Assembly: GCA_023313575.1 (NCBI GenBank)
Contig: JAJTTP010000007.1
Location: forward strand, 434,001 to 498,000
Length of the DNA stretch: 64,000 nt
Direction: 5' to 3'
Source: Eutypella sp. D-1
Lineage: Eukaryota > Ascomycota > Sordariomycetes > Xylariales > Diatrypaceae
The position numbers and the translations under genes were made by a program. Shown piece by piece: positions 46,029 through 58,022 of the stretch. The notes under the pieces were generated by a model. It was not told the DNA's origin, did not search any database, and saw nothing but the letters and a program-made list of their open reading frames with translations. How positions within the stretch are numbered: position 1 is the stretch's first letter; every line of letters begins with the position of its first letter.

Positions 46029-47923
46029 ACGACCAGAAATATCACAGCTTAGCAATTTTTTACGACGCAATAAGGCTGTTCAATACATGATGGCTCCATG
46101 GTATATGTCTGCTGTTGTAGAGTGAAAGAGGCGAGCAACATTCATGACAAGGTGACAGGCAAGCTAGGCATAGGCCTGGTGTCCGTCTAACATACACAAG
46201 CATATGTGTGTTGGAGGGCATGTTGTATTACCTTTTGCTTAGGTTGAGGGCCGACGTCGGATTCCATGATTAGTTGGTCACATAGCGTGGGGCGGATTTT
46301 GTCTTTGCTGAGTCAGGAGCATGGCACGATACGATACGACACAACACTGCATGATACGTTTACGGTGTATGAACTAGCATGGAGAAAGCGCATGGAGAAC
46401 TCTCAATGGATACGGTATTAACGAAGAGGATGAGATTGAACTTGAATGCAGCATGGTGGGACAGGCCTGTGGGGTGGAGAGGACGGTTGTGAGTTGCCGG
46501 GTGCCGGGTAACTCACCCATTTGTAAATGACACCCACCTTTAGGGCAGATAAGTGAATTGATCCTGTATAATATTGGCTTCTGCTAGATGGCTAGGGCCG
46601 GAGTGAGTTGGTTGGAGGGGAGGGGAGGGGGTTACACATCATTTTATCGCCACCGCCACCATCACCGCACCATTATTGCATGAGATACCTGTTACGGTTG
46701 CACCGTACCGTTGCACCATCGGGGCCAAAAGATTGGTGAATGATTACAATGGTGGCCATCATACTGGTGCTTACATATATATATATATATATATGCGACC
46801 CCTGGACATATAGGGGAGAACCTATACGGGTGGCCAATCCGTAACAATACCTTGCTCCAAGTCGAGCGAATCACGGGAAACCATTGTCCACTCGTTATCG
46901 TCTTATTTGAAGTCTTGGTGAAATGCATGAGGGAAATGTTGAGTTGCGCGGAGAGAGTTGCAATCACGGGCTGGCACACGTAGGCATTAGCCAGAAGATA
47001 TAGCGCACAGACGGCAAAGTAACTTCGAGAGTATAAAATACATTTCTTAAAAGGATTTAAGATTGATTCTGCTATCGATCACGAGTGTTGCTCATCGTTA
47101 TTCATGCAGCAGCAGGGGGCTTGGGAAGTTCAGACCAAGAGGCAACATCAGCTTGGAATTGTGTCACTAATCATTTTATATGTTAACTGTGGTGGCATTC
47201 AAGTCCACACAGACTTATATTTTATTTCCGAGCACAAGCCCTGTTCGACTTCAACAACTGCCGGCAACTATCAGGCTCGCTTCAAGTAGAGAACCCCTCC
47301 TAACGCCTCCTAATCAGTATTTAGGGAGCTGACGCTCTTGGTGTATGCAGATCTCGCAAAGGGTGATGATAGGGCCTGCGAAAACGCCATCATCATACAG
47401 TATGACTTGGCAGGCTGACTGAGGTCCTAGAAGCGGATCGGTTGGTTCACCCACACCTCCTTTGTTTGCCATCACTTCGCCTTAATTTTATCTCTTGGTG
47501 TCACTTCTCTTCCCGTTTTGCCTAAATCACATCCAAATTCTCATGTCACTAAGCTTTGGGTTAATGCCACTCCGGTCACATTTCAGTATGCTGTAAGCAG
47601 ATTTAGGATATTTCACAACAACTGTAGCATCTTCAAGTGTTGATTGGGAAAGCACCTAGGACTGACTTTTATGTATGTTCAGCCAGCCCCGCATCACTCA
47701 TTGTGATCCGAGCACAGCATCACGCATACAACGTAACCTCGCTTGGCAATATGGAATGTGATCAGTTAGGCCATCAGACTCCTGTCAAGTATTCGGCCTA
47801 TCATCATATTGTTCCATTTCGATTTTCACACGCACCCAGCTTGTTTAACAATAATACCGGATATGTTCCAGTTCTAAGCGAAAAGCTCGGCTCCGCCAAA
47901 TATCTCTGTCGTATGCTATAATT
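46029..47923. other. Spacer upstream of the NACHT gene, no supported gene
   Basis: Contains a G-rich run at 46615-46631 (three runs of four or five G) and an (AT)10 repeat at 46775-46794. Short frames at 47104-47289 and 47637-47921 show no family. Nothing else seen. Confidence 0.5.
46775..46794. repeat. (AT)10 microsatellite
   Basis: Ten perfect AT units. Confidence 0.95.
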
Positions 47924-50900
47924 ATGGAAGCCCTCGCGATTTTCTCCCTCGCATGCAGCATTATGCAGACAATCAGTTTCGCCCATGGTACAATCTCCGT
48001 TGCGAAGTGCATATTCCGAAACCAATCACCTAAGCCGGAGCTGGCCGATTCTGGAAGGAAACTCTCTGGATGGGCCGACCAGCTGAACCAAGAACTCCAA
48101 AGGTCCCCTAAGCCGCTTGAGGAGACCGAAAAAAAGCTGCTCGAGGTTGCGCGAGGTTGTAAGGAGGCTGCTAAAGATCTCGAGGCTGAGATGGGTTCTC
48201 TCGTAGACCCTGAGAGCCGGACAGGATTTCGAAGAGCCGTCAGGGCAGTCGCAGTAGCGACTGTCGTGCCGCATCGCATTGCGCGCATCGAGAAATCCAT
48301 CACAAATTATCAGAAGACCTTAGAAACGCAACTCCTGGTACAGGTCTGTAGCAAGACCAACGCTTTGGAAATCCAACAGGAGCAGGGGTTCGATCATCTA
48401 AGCAAACAACTTCAGCGCTTCATCAAGCAATATTCTTTGGGACATACGTCCATGTCCAAACTGATCGCGGAAGAAACTGCGGCACAGTTGAATGCGATGG
48501 AACTGCGTGCCACCAATAAGCATACACGCGAACGTTTCCTTGGCAGTCTGAAGTTTCCCGAGATGAATGCCCGGAAAAACCAGATAGCACACAATCATCC
48601 CAAAACATATTATTGGATGTTGGATATCCATGAAGAACATGGATCGACGGGAGATGACCTGGCTAAAGACGGTTCGACCGAACGAGACGACTTGATAGAA
48701 GACGACTCAACTGAAATGTTCCACGTTAGAGATGAGGAAGAGACATCACGAGATAGCTTTGTCGATTGGTTAAAGTCAGGCAACGATTTGTACTGGATAT
48801 CAGGCAAGCCAGGATCCGGAAAGAGCACGTTGATGAAGTTTCTCAATTCGCGGCCAGAGACGAAGGAATACTTGCAATCCTGGAGACCAGAGGTCAAAGT
48901 TCTGGCCCACTACCTATGGAGCGCAGGATCAGGCATGCATAATAATACCAAAGGAAGCTGGTGCTCACTCCTGCATCAGATACTCTCCTTCTCCGACGAG
49001 CTCACCGATTTTCTTCTTATGAGGGACTCTTCTCTGCAACAAAAGGACCATCATACCGACTGGGACATTGATGATCTGGCTCGACTGACCAAAGAAGCTA
49101 TCGGTGCCTCCGACCAAGCCTATTGTATTTTCATTGATGGGCTTGACGAAATATGTCAAGCGGATGGCCCAGATGAAATTCTTAAGCTTGTAGAAGAGCT
49201 GCGGCTAGGGAAGTCCACCAAAATTTGCGTTTCCAGTCGGGCTGAACCAACTTTCAAAAGGCGACTAGCCACCTACCCCCAGATTTCCATCCACACGTTG
49301 ACTCTAGGAGATATGACTCTCTTTACACGAGGCTTACTAGACCCCAATAACTTCGGTACATCCTCAAGCCATGCAATCTTTCGAGATAATCTGGTTAACG
49401 AGCTCGTATCGAAGGCAGAGGGTGTCTTTCTGTGGGCCACTTTGGTTGCAAGGAGCCTTCGCCGCGGAATCGAGAATGGTGATACATACAGCAAACTCAA
49501 AGAGCGGCTACGAAACATGCCAAGCGGTCTTACTGAGCTCTTTGACGGTATGTGGCTCAGATTACCTGAGGAAGACCGTCATATATACCTTCAAAAGGCA
49601 ACAATGTATTTCGACTTGATTCTGGGACACATGGACCTCCACTTCATAGCCCCGCATTTAATGATCGCGCCCAATGCAAACTACACAGTCTTTGAATTGA
49701 TGCTTGCATCAGATTCCCAGCATCAAAGCATTCATACAACAATGAGCAAGGAAGTTTCAGTCGAAGACTTGAGAGGAAAATGCGAAGCGGTCATTAGAGA
49801 CATGGATGTTGTATGCGCGGGCCTTCTTGAAGTCCAGACTCATGACTATCGAGGTAGGCTGGAAATCTCAGACAACACCGAGAGTCTAGTTCCGTATACA
49901 CAAATGGGGGTTCAATTTATCCATCGATCTATCTACGATTACCTTACCCATCCAAAAAAAGGGCAGGTGCTTCGATGCTCGGAAGACTACAAAAAGGGCG
50001 ACTACGTTAAAAGACGCTTTGAGACTGCCTTGGCTGTCCGTCGTCTTTTTGGCGACTATAGTTTTGAACCAAAGCTTCTGGAGGAGTTCCTAACTTCGTT
50101 GTACAATTTCCAGCCTGCTATGCAGTCACATATCATCCTGGAGCTTTTTGACGTCTGTTGTTTTGCACTGTCGAAAGGCTATATAGGACGACAGGAAGAG
50201 TTTTATGATCCACTTGTGAGACGGACTTCCACATTTGCAGCAGACTTTGTAGTCTATGCAGCTAAACACGGTTTGCGCGATGTCGTCAAAAAGCATGTGG
50301 AAACTCACAGGGTCGATGTCAAAGATCTCACGGGTTACCTTTATCATGCATGCTCTTTACAGAGTGTTCGGGGTGTTTTTCGCCAAGAGCAAGCAAAATG
50401 CCTTCGGTACACTCTCCAGTCCATTCGATACCTCTTGAACATGGGAGCGGATCCAACCATGAGGTTTCCAGCCCCTTACGGAATTGGACAGGCCCTCAAC
50501 TCTAGCACGTCTCAAGAAGTTACGGACTTCACTTCCCCTTTGGGAATCCTCCTAATCTCAATCATTTCTCGAGTACCGACTCTCCCCTATTTTGTTATCC
50601 CACCCGCTGAAAGAAACGACCATTGTGAGTGGCACTGGTATCTGGACCAGGTCATTGAAGTAGTCCGGGATTTCAATGAGTACGGGGTTGATCCAGACAG
50701 ACGCGTCCCTATGGTCTATTCCAGAGCCGACGGGGATGAAAATCGTCTGGAGCCTTTGAAGACACTGTTAACGAGCCACATCAAGGCTGAGGGGTACTTA
50801 CGTCTGGTACTCAACATACCACTATCACTCCTTTATAAGTGGACTTGGCGGAGGTTGTGCAACATGGACCAAGACTCCCAGGACATGCGTGATGTTCGGT

Positions 50901-51139
50901 TAGTTGCGTTTTCACCGTGGTCGCTAGACAGTGGGAAGTATGCGAAATTTTACAAGGTAGACTCGCAGCAGGATTCGGATATGATACTGAAAAGAGTAAA
51001 GCCATTAGCCCTGAGCGCTACAAAAGAAGACCTAGTACTCAGCCAGTTCGAAGAAAGGTTGCCAATCCTGGAGAGCCATCTCGAATATTTCAGTGGATTG
51101 GGGTGGTGTGCACCAGAAGGATGCAGCGAATGGGAGTGA
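47924..51139 (+). CDS. NACHT NTPase, fungal NLR-like protein
   Basis: An intronless gene for a 1071-residue STAND NTPase of the fungal NLR type; such proteins are implicated in non-self recognition and regulated cell death in moulds. Residues 1-200 form the helical N-terminal domain common in these proteins (MEALAIFSLACSIMQTISFA opening, then coiled Lys/Glu-rich helices). A variable acidic stretch with repeated DGSTERDD/DDST units covers about 238-270. NACHT core: Walker A GKPGSGKST at about 294-302, Walker B YCIFIDGLDE at about 399-408, then KICVSSRAEP and VFLWATLVARSL. Residues 640-700 carry the usual winged-helix-like follow-on segment with VQFIHRSIYDYLTH. The remaining 370 residues show no ankyrin, TPR or WD repeats, the sensor types usual in NLRs. 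The start is the only ATG near the conserved opening. It appears intact. Confidence 0.92.
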   Translation: MEALAIFSLACSIMQTISFAHGTISVAKCIFRNQSPKPELADSGRKLSGWADQLNQELQRSPKPLEETEKKLLEVARGCKEAAKDLEAEMGSLVDPESRTGFRRAVRAVAVATVVPHRIARIEKSITNYQKTLETQLLVQVCSKTNALEIQQEQGFDHLSKQLQRFIKQYSLGHTSMSKLIAEETAAQLNAMELRATNKHTRERFLGSLKFPEMNARKNQIAHNHPKTYYWMLDIHEEHGSTGDDLAKDGSTERDDLIEDDSTEMFHVRDEEETSRDSFVDWLKSGNDLYWISGKPGSGKSTLMKFLNSRPETKEYLQSWRPEVKVLAHYLWSAGSGMHNNTKGSWCSLLHQILSFSDELTDFLLMRDSSLQQKDHHTDWDIDDLARLTKEAIGASDQAYCIFIDGLDEICQADGPDEILKLVEELRLGKSTKICVSSRAEPTFKRRLATYPQISIHTLTLGDMTLFTRGLLDPNNFGTSSSHAIFRDNLVNELVSKAEGVFLWATLVARSLRRGIENGDTYSKLKERLRNMPSGLTELFDGMWLRLPEEDRHIYLQKATMYFDLILGHMDLHFIAPHLMIAPNANYTVFELMLASDSQHQSIHTTMSKEVSVEDLRGKCEAVIRDMDVVCAGLLEVQTHDYRGRLEISDNTESLVPYTQMGVQFIHRSIYDYLTHPKKGQVLRCSEDYKKGDYVKRRFETALAVRRLFGDYSFEPKLLEEFLTSLYNFQPAMQSHIILELFDVCCFALSKGYIGRQEEFYDPLVRRTSTFAADFVVYAAKHGLRDVVKKHVETHRVDVKDLTGYLYHACSLQSVRGVFRQEQAKCLRYTLQSIRYLLNMGADPTMRFPAPYGIGQALNSSTSQEVTDFTSPLGILLISIISRVPTLPYFVIPPAERNDHCEWHWYLDQVIEVVRDFNEYGVDPDRRVPMVYSRADGDENRLEPLKTLLTSHIKAEGYLRLVLNIPLSLLYKWTWRRLCNMDQDSQDMRDVRLVAFSPWSLDSGKYAKFYKVDSQQDSDMILKRVKPLALSATKEDLVLSQFEERLPILESHLEYFSGLGWCAPEGCSEWE

Positions 51140-54100
51140 TTTGATAGCCAAGGAATCAACTAGAAAGAAGGGGAAGATGATATCGATTCCTAGTACTATA
51201 TCAGCCGTCTTGCCCTCCGACGAAGGGGCACAGTGCTACTCGGACCCAACACCTCCTTAGCCGCCGCCACGACAATACAACTCCTCACAAACGGGAGTAC
51301 GATCTAGGCGCCAAGGTGTTGAAAAGCCTTTTGTCTGGCTCTGCAATGGCACGAAGTGACGAAGGCGCTAGAAGGGACTTCTGGCGCTACACCCGCAGAA
51401 GTATATTCTAGTAGAAGCTCGCAAGGTTATTTGGAGAACGTCACTTGTATCCATTATACTACTCGTCTCTTGGTATATTGATCTCGCTTGGTGTATAGGG
51501 TTAATTTGAGTGGCTGTACGTTTCATTTGCACCTCTTACCGGATGCAGCTGGCGAAGGTAGTAATGCTGCGGTGGTAAGTTAAGAAGGTTGAGGTGTTGG
51601 ACTAGTTCGAGAGGAACGCAGCTGGGAGAAACATACGCGACCGGCCAAGTATCTACCTAGGTAGGTAATAGAGTGAGTTGGTACTTCCTTTAAAGGGTGG
51701 GGACCCCTAAAGCTCTATGAGTGGGGCAAATAGGGGTAAATAGAGGCAAAACGCCGTACGTCTTGTGTTTATGCAAACGATATGATAGTGCTTATCCTAA
51801 TCAACTCTCGTGGTGAATTGTTCTCATTTCTGGTTTCTCGGTTGATCGGCAATGATACTAGCGAGTGAGCCTCTGTTGCTGGGTAAGGGTTTGTTCAGAT
51901 TCCCTGCCTACTGTATCGTGGTTATATATATCTCTTCTAAAGATTATAGACCGTAATTACCACTAAACCATTATTAATAAAGTATATTTTTACCCGTTCC
52001 GTTACTATCGCCCTACCTAGGAATTTGTAATCTTGGTAAAATCGGTAGCTATGTTGTTGACTCATGCTTCAGTAAGTATATCCAAAGTATAGCATAATCT
52101 TTAAGATAGGCAGTGTGTTCAGGTGGTCAACATCTAAACCCCTTATTACTTAGTTTGTGATTCTTGGTTTCTATCTTCAATCTTGATTCAAAAGCGTCCA
52201 TTAGGTTTAGCACCATTCTACCTCAGGATAAGGTGATATGAGGGGGATATCTGCTGCTCCGCAGCCATGGAGACTTCATCCGCATCAATAGATATCACAT
52301 AGATTGTTCCAATTAACTTCACCTTGGGTCGATTATAACCGCACGCATATCCATATCGGCCATAGTATCGATCTATTTATTAGATAGATCGAGAACCTTC
52401 CCCGCGGCCTGCCTTATTGACGGTCTCGTTCTATTTATGAAGAAGCATGCTACATTACGATATGGAGGAAATCACTTTGAGCGGAAGGTCTCAAGGAGAT
52501 TGGAGGATAGCGTGATATTAGGACATGGGACAAAGATCTCAGCAATGGCATCAACGTACATAGTAACGTGACACGTGAACCCGAGATAATACTACACACA
52601 CAGAGCCACAGCCGAAAGTTAGCCTGGTACTCAGAGAAAATTTAGCCATGACGAGTAATACCAATTGGCAGATCAGACCATGGGCAGTAACGGTATTGAA
52701 TCGGGGTTCGACCCAGGAACAGGGTCGCAGGTTACGTGCATTCAGTGACAAATACCCATCTATCGCTACCTACCGATGCATTCATACACCTTCGCGTATG
52801 CATGTGCGCATGCAAGGCGTGTCTCATAGTCATACAGATGAGACTTCCCCGGATTGATCGTCAGGGTTACATCAGGCGAAACCAGCTGAATGGCACATTA
52901 ACAAAAACGTGGCATAGATGTCCTCGTGCCATGGTTCTAAAAAAGGGTGTCAAGGTAACCCGACAGACAGAAATGATCGTCGTTATGGGATTGTGGGTTG
53001 CGGGGCGCTCCTAAAACCGATGCAGGTACTGTTGATCCTATATCGAGTTTCAACCCTTAGTAGACTGTTGATGACTCTGCAACGCAATAAATTGTAATTA
53101 TGTTCAGACTTTGGTTCAAGGGAACACCCTAACTTTTATCCGCAATATCCGTAGATTTCTATTTATAGATCCACCCATAGATAGGTAAGATCTATATTGT
53201 CTGAATGGCAGTTGCCTGGGAGTAGAGTAACCTTATTTGGTATCATCGTTCTCTAGGTTGTACGTGACTTAAGCGACAGAAACGTCTAGTCTCAATATCA
53301 GACAATACTGGTGATAATAATAATGATTTGAGTGCAGCTACTAGTACCGTTCATTGATAAGCAAGTCCTACTGCGCCGCAGACTCACGTCCTCAAGGCTG
53401 CTCTCAAAGGTGCTGGTCTCGCCTTACTTTTTTAGGTCTATCAAAACGACCTCATGGCCACCCCACACAAGAAAGTTGTATTTATAAATATCACCAGGCT
53501 TGATACGGAGCTTCTGCAACTGGCCCAAACCGCTAAGTAATGTCTCTTGGCGCCGCAGTCCACGCGCTGTCTACCCACTCAGCGACGAAGCCACCCGCGC
53601 GCCCGTCTTTTCCCCCTTGGTGACATGGCTCATAAATTTGAGACCGATTCCGCTCTCACTAGACCTTTGATAGGAGGCCGTGAATTTCAAAAGGGGTATT
53701 TCCTAAGGCTAAACCTCGAGTTCGATGAGCACAGCTGCACCGTCACTCACCTTCCGATAAGCCTTCCAACATGCTACTATTTCCGTGCTTTGATGCATAG
53801 TTGGGGGGTATAAGTGTCGGAAATCGACGACGATCGTCGATGTCGCTACCATACCCCAGCCTTGCCCTACCTCGCCAAACATTATTGAAGTCTCGATATA
53901 CACAAGTTGATGATCCTCATCGCTGAACGGTCTAAAAGCACTATGGCTTTGAGATGTAGATACTGACCTTGACGTCTCGGCCCGCATCGCATCCTTACTA
54001 AGCCCTTGAGTGCTATACCACGTGTCACGACTTTACGCAGTGCAGCGCCTCAGACATCATATGCATACGGACCTCCTGCAAGTATACCCACGATTCTAAG

Positions 54101-54402
54101 GAGCCAGAGGAAGTCAGGCAGCATCGTGTGTGTCAAAATAAGAATGTTAGATGTGATCCGGTGACGAAGCAAGACCTAGACAACGCGGAGCATATCATGG
54201 TGACGCTAGGAAAAGACGAGTTGCACATTGAGAAATATCAGATGTGGCGTGGTAGAGTGATATCGTGTTAGGAGGTAACAGAAGGACATGAGCAGGCACC
54301 TGTCATTGCATGAGATAACATCAGAAACGCTTCCCTTGAAGGCAGCGCGAAGTATCTCATCGAGATCAAACCTGCCTACGATGCTACAGAGAAAGCTCCC
54401 CG
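51140..54402. other. Intergenic spacer with AT-rich part, no supported gene
   Basis: A TACCTAGGTA palindrome lies at 51654-51663. The part around 51930-52450 is AT-rich and could be old repeat sequence, but I see no transposon coding trace or terminal repeats. The 92-residue frame at 53709-53987 (-) has a protein-like stretch (see findings). No gene called. Confidence 0.45.
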
Positions 54403-55371
54403 TTAGACCTGGGCGGCATGCATGTACCTGCCCCATATCCCCGGGTTCTCCTTCACTGGTCCAAATCTCGCAAAGTGCTCCAATACCTCTTCTTCCGTGT
54501 ATTTGATCCTGAAATGCTTCGTCTTTTTATCCCTCTCGTCCCTGCAGCCAAGGCAGAAGTATCCCCAGTCGGCCTTCCGGCCATACTCGAACAGGTACGG
54601 TGCGGTTATTATGGCCATGAACCGCCGAGGCTCCCTGATGGTCTTGTCTCTTTTTGGGAGACCAGAGCCCTTCAGGTCGCGGACCACTGCCCGCCGGTCG
54701 AAAAGTTGAAGCCTCTTCCGTGACAAATAGCCATTTTCATTGCCGCTGGAGGTGCAGTACCGGCCAGGAAGGCTCAGAACACTTGGGGGATTTGCCGCAC
54801 GAAGGCGTTGGCGGTTGCTCATAGCCTTGGGCTTCTGCATACCCTCAGAAGTGAAAAATCCCGATGCGCGGCCGATTGTAAGTGGGAAATATTCCGATCG
54901 CGTGGTGAAGCAGAAGTAGCAGACCCTGCAACAGTCTATGAGGTAGAGATGGTCACCAAGGCGCTTGCACGTGGAGCATCGTGTGGTGCTGAGAGTTGAG
55001 TACAGTGCCCCGCAGTCAAATGCATCTGCCTGGATGCTGATAATGGCGCGGATGACATTGGGACAATGCTTGATGATCGCGGCGTACTGGGGGACCGAGT
55101 CGACTAGCTCCATCGCGCGGCGGTTGACGCGGCGGAAACGGGTCAGTGATGGGATGTCAGTGTACGTCAATACCAAGATGAGAAGTTCTGCTGGAAGCCG
55201 ATCGAGCTGGCCGACGGGGTAACGTGCGGGGATGGACGTGTCGATGCATCGTCCATTGTCAAGGGGACATCGCGCCTCCAGCTGCGCATGGTCCAAAGTG
55301 TTGTCGCAAATGCTTGGGGGTTGCCTCAGATAAATCGAGGAATCGGGCAGGTTGGGATATATTATCCCCAT
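54403..55371 (-). CDS. F-box protein with Cys-rich motif
   Basis: An intronless gene for a 322-residue F-box protein, expected to be a substrate-binding part of an SCF ubiquitin ligase through Skp1. The F-box is DRLPAELLILVLTYTDIPS followed by LTRFRRVNRRAMELVDS (about residues 55-95). A cysteine cluster follows: CSTCKRL, then CCRVCYFCF, spaced like a small metal-binding site. The C-terminus contains YFCLGCRDERDKKTKHFR, adding another CxxC. The frame extends 21 bases further, to 55392, but only with a GTG and after an in-frame stop, so the ATG at 55371 is used. The substrate is unknown. Such F-box genes are numerous and fast-evolving in moulds. Confidence 0.85.
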   Translation of the reverse strand: MGIIYPNLPDSSIYLRQPPSICDNTLDHAQLEARCPLDNGRCIDTSIPARYPVGQLDRLPAELLILVLTYTDIPSLTRFRRVNRRAMELVDSVPQYAAIIKHCPNVIRAIISIQADAFDCGALYSTLSTTRCSTCKRLGDHLYLIDCCRVCYFCFTTRSEYFPLTIGRASGFFTSEGMQKPKAMSNRQRLRAANPPSVLSLPGRYCTSSGNENGYLSRKRLQLFDRRAVVRDLKGSGLPKRDKTIREPRRFMAIITAPYLFEYGRKADWGYFCLGCRDERDKKTKHFRIKYTEEEVLEHFARFGPVKENPGIWGRYMHAAQV

Positions 55372-58022
55372 CACGGCGCAGACTGGGGTCACATTCTTTG
55401 ACTATTGTGAAACTGCTCAGAGCATGCTCAACTTGTGCGCATTGACGTTGACGTAGAGTCCCTCGTCCCCGAAGCATGTCTGAGATTTCTGCACTGCGTT
55501 ATGTAATTGGCTGGCTACGTAGACGCATCTTTAGGCGAGTAGAGTAGATATACGTGAAATGCATCATCCAATCACAATGCACTGAAGCAAGCGTCATAGA
55601 AACAGTCAGATTTCATCTCTTTAAACCGTCATTGTATTATATAAACTGTTATTCGCTAATGGCGCACGTAAGAAAATAGTCAAAGTTACTGATTATATAA
55701 TGCGGAATGATAAAGGCTGTATGACTAGGAGTTAGGTAGCTTCGCCCAGGCATAAGTTGATCGTATCTGAGGGCTTTTCTATATGCATACCGGAGACATC
55801 CTAGGGCCCTTGAACATATATACCTAAGTAACTGGTCTGATTAGTACAACGCTATATTGCGGGTTAGCCATAATGAACCAGCGACGTCAAAGGCAAAGAG
55901 CAGACGACGTGTCCAAGCAGATATGCAGTGCTCCCTGTCCGTTACTAGGTTATCAAGGGAACTCTTAGCGAAGAGAAAGGGGGAATGCCCTCATCGGCGA
56001 TTAGGCCCACGTCGCTCGATCTTAGCCCGATGGATCCTCAAGAAGCGGAGACCTGCCTCCGAATCCCTTCCTGGATAATGAAAAGCCTCAAGACATAGCT
56101 AGCTAGACATGGCCGCGTACTCATTGACTCTATCCGTGCATCCCATGCCGTGTCATGGCCGCATGGGTCCAACAGACGTGACCTTCCACCAAAGGCGAGG
56201 AGAGAGGTCTGGTGATTACTTGGGGCTAGGCCGGTGCGTCTATGTGTGTGTCTATGCGCGCTTCGTATCGTGACACCGTCGTTGGGTTGCATGCCCGGGC
56301 CTTGGAAGTCTTCCGCAACACGGGGAGCCGAGGTTGGGAAGGTAGGTGAGCTGCCGTCCGGGAGTTACATCCAGGGGTGGGTATGATTCCAGAGAAAGGC
56401 ATCCACGGGATCTACCTTACTGTTGTTTCGGAGAAGGGGGGAAAGAAGACGGTGGTGGCTGGGGCCCGTGACGAAAGTTTCTCAGGGTCCAAATGCAAGG
56501 CGAATGCATCTATAGTGCATAGGACCGGGGGGAGGCGTAGCGTCTTGCGTATGCACGTCACACCTTCGTTTGTCCCCGTCTGTGACTATCTCCGAGGGGA
56601 TTGGGGCGGAGGCCGCTCCGGGCGGAAAGGGGATCACGGGGCGGACAGGGGGAGGGTGGGAAAAGGAAAGTTAAATGTTAGAAATCAAGTTTAGCGGCCG
56701 CGGATGCGTTCGCCTCGTTTTCGACGACATGTGATCGCCTGGATTACAAGTAACTTACTAACCAAACTAACTAGGACTTTTCTCCTCTCTGGGAACGGGG
56801 ACGGGATCGTCATTTTAAACCCGTATTGGGACACGAAGAAAGCGCGAAGTGCGACCTGAAAAAGTGAGCTGATGATGAGGGGAAAAGAGCGCTTCTGTGT
56901 CGAATGCAACGCTGCGAAACCTCCCCCCCAACCCTGCCTGCCCTGCGCAAGAGCGGCATAGGAGAGGGGAAAAGGGGGAAGGCGACCTGACTTAACTGAG
57001 AAGCTCAGTTGTTTGGCTTGGATACCACACCCATGTTGGAGTCCGATAACGGTCTCCTCATCATACACCTGCCACAATTATTTTCTCCGCATCGTGCAGG
57101 TCGAGTCGGATTGAGGGGAATGGGTAGGGGGTAGAGGGTAGGAGGTAGGGGGTGAAGGGTGGCTGGTCGCTTGCCATGTGGCCTTGTTAGGAAAGGAGTT
57201 AGTTTGATTTAGGGGCGGGATTACTTCCCTACCCATAGTTTAGGAGATTACCTGCTTTCTTGATGCTACCTTCTATCCCCGAGCATACGCCAAGCCTTAT
57301 CCTCAAACCGCCGTCCCGCTCGTTAAGCGATGTGTAATACCTTAGACATCATCACGCGCCATACCGCGGTAAATCTGAGATCGAGATATCGCAACGCGCG
57401 CCTATTCCATCCATACATACACCCCCCCTGTCTACCATGGTGGAGAAGTGCTGCGGTGCAAAGAAACAGTCATTGTTTGAACAATCTGTTTGATCGGGTA
57501 CCTAGGAGCATATCTTGTATATAATAAGCTTATTATAGCAAGGATAGACAGATAGACAGATACGTGTCCCGATTCGAGAAACAATTTAAACAGATCTTCG
57601 TGTTATAGTTATGTTGTAGAGCTATGTGCTAGTGGATATAATGATATACGAAACAGACGAGTGACCCACATCCATCCATTTTAAAACATAAACAGAAACC
57701 CGAAAGAGAACAGTAAAAGCCGCAGCAAGTAAAAGGAGAAAAAGGAGAGAGAGTTGTGTTGTGTGATAGTTTCCTCCGCGCCAGTAATCCTGAAGCCCTA
57801 AGCAAAACAAGCAGTAACCCCTTTCTATGTAATGTGATACACAGGACGCATGGGGAAGTAATCGACAAGATAGGTATGTAGAGATAGATAGACAGGTAAA
57901 TAGACAGTAGGGAAATGTACGAGACGGTGTCGATGTGTCGAACGAGAGCTTGGCCTCTCTTCTCAGGAAGTAGCCGAGCCGGAAATTAGAAAAGGAAATA
58001 TGGGTGAAAAGGTAGCAGTTTT
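55372..58022. other. Intergenic spacer, no supported gene
   Basis: Upstream of the F-box gene and downstream of the TmpL-like gene. It holds a G-rich, telomere-like tract at 57122-57163 and GATAGACA repeats near 57543-57561. Short frames at 56377-56694 (+) and 56691-57077 (-) lack any family signal. Confidence 0.5.
57122..57163 (+). repeat. G-rich GGGTA-like tract, potential G-quadruplex
   Basis: Six G-runs of three to five, separated by TA, TAGA, TAGGAGGTA, TGAA and T. Not a true telomere repeat. Confidence 0.7.

Noticed and set aside
51930..52450. AT-rich stretch considered as a mutated transposon
   Set aside because: No terminal repeats, target duplication or coding trace could be seen.
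52690..52730. GGTTCGACCC, a B-box-like word, considered as a tRNA
   Set aside because: No A box at the right distance, no acceptor stem and no terminator.
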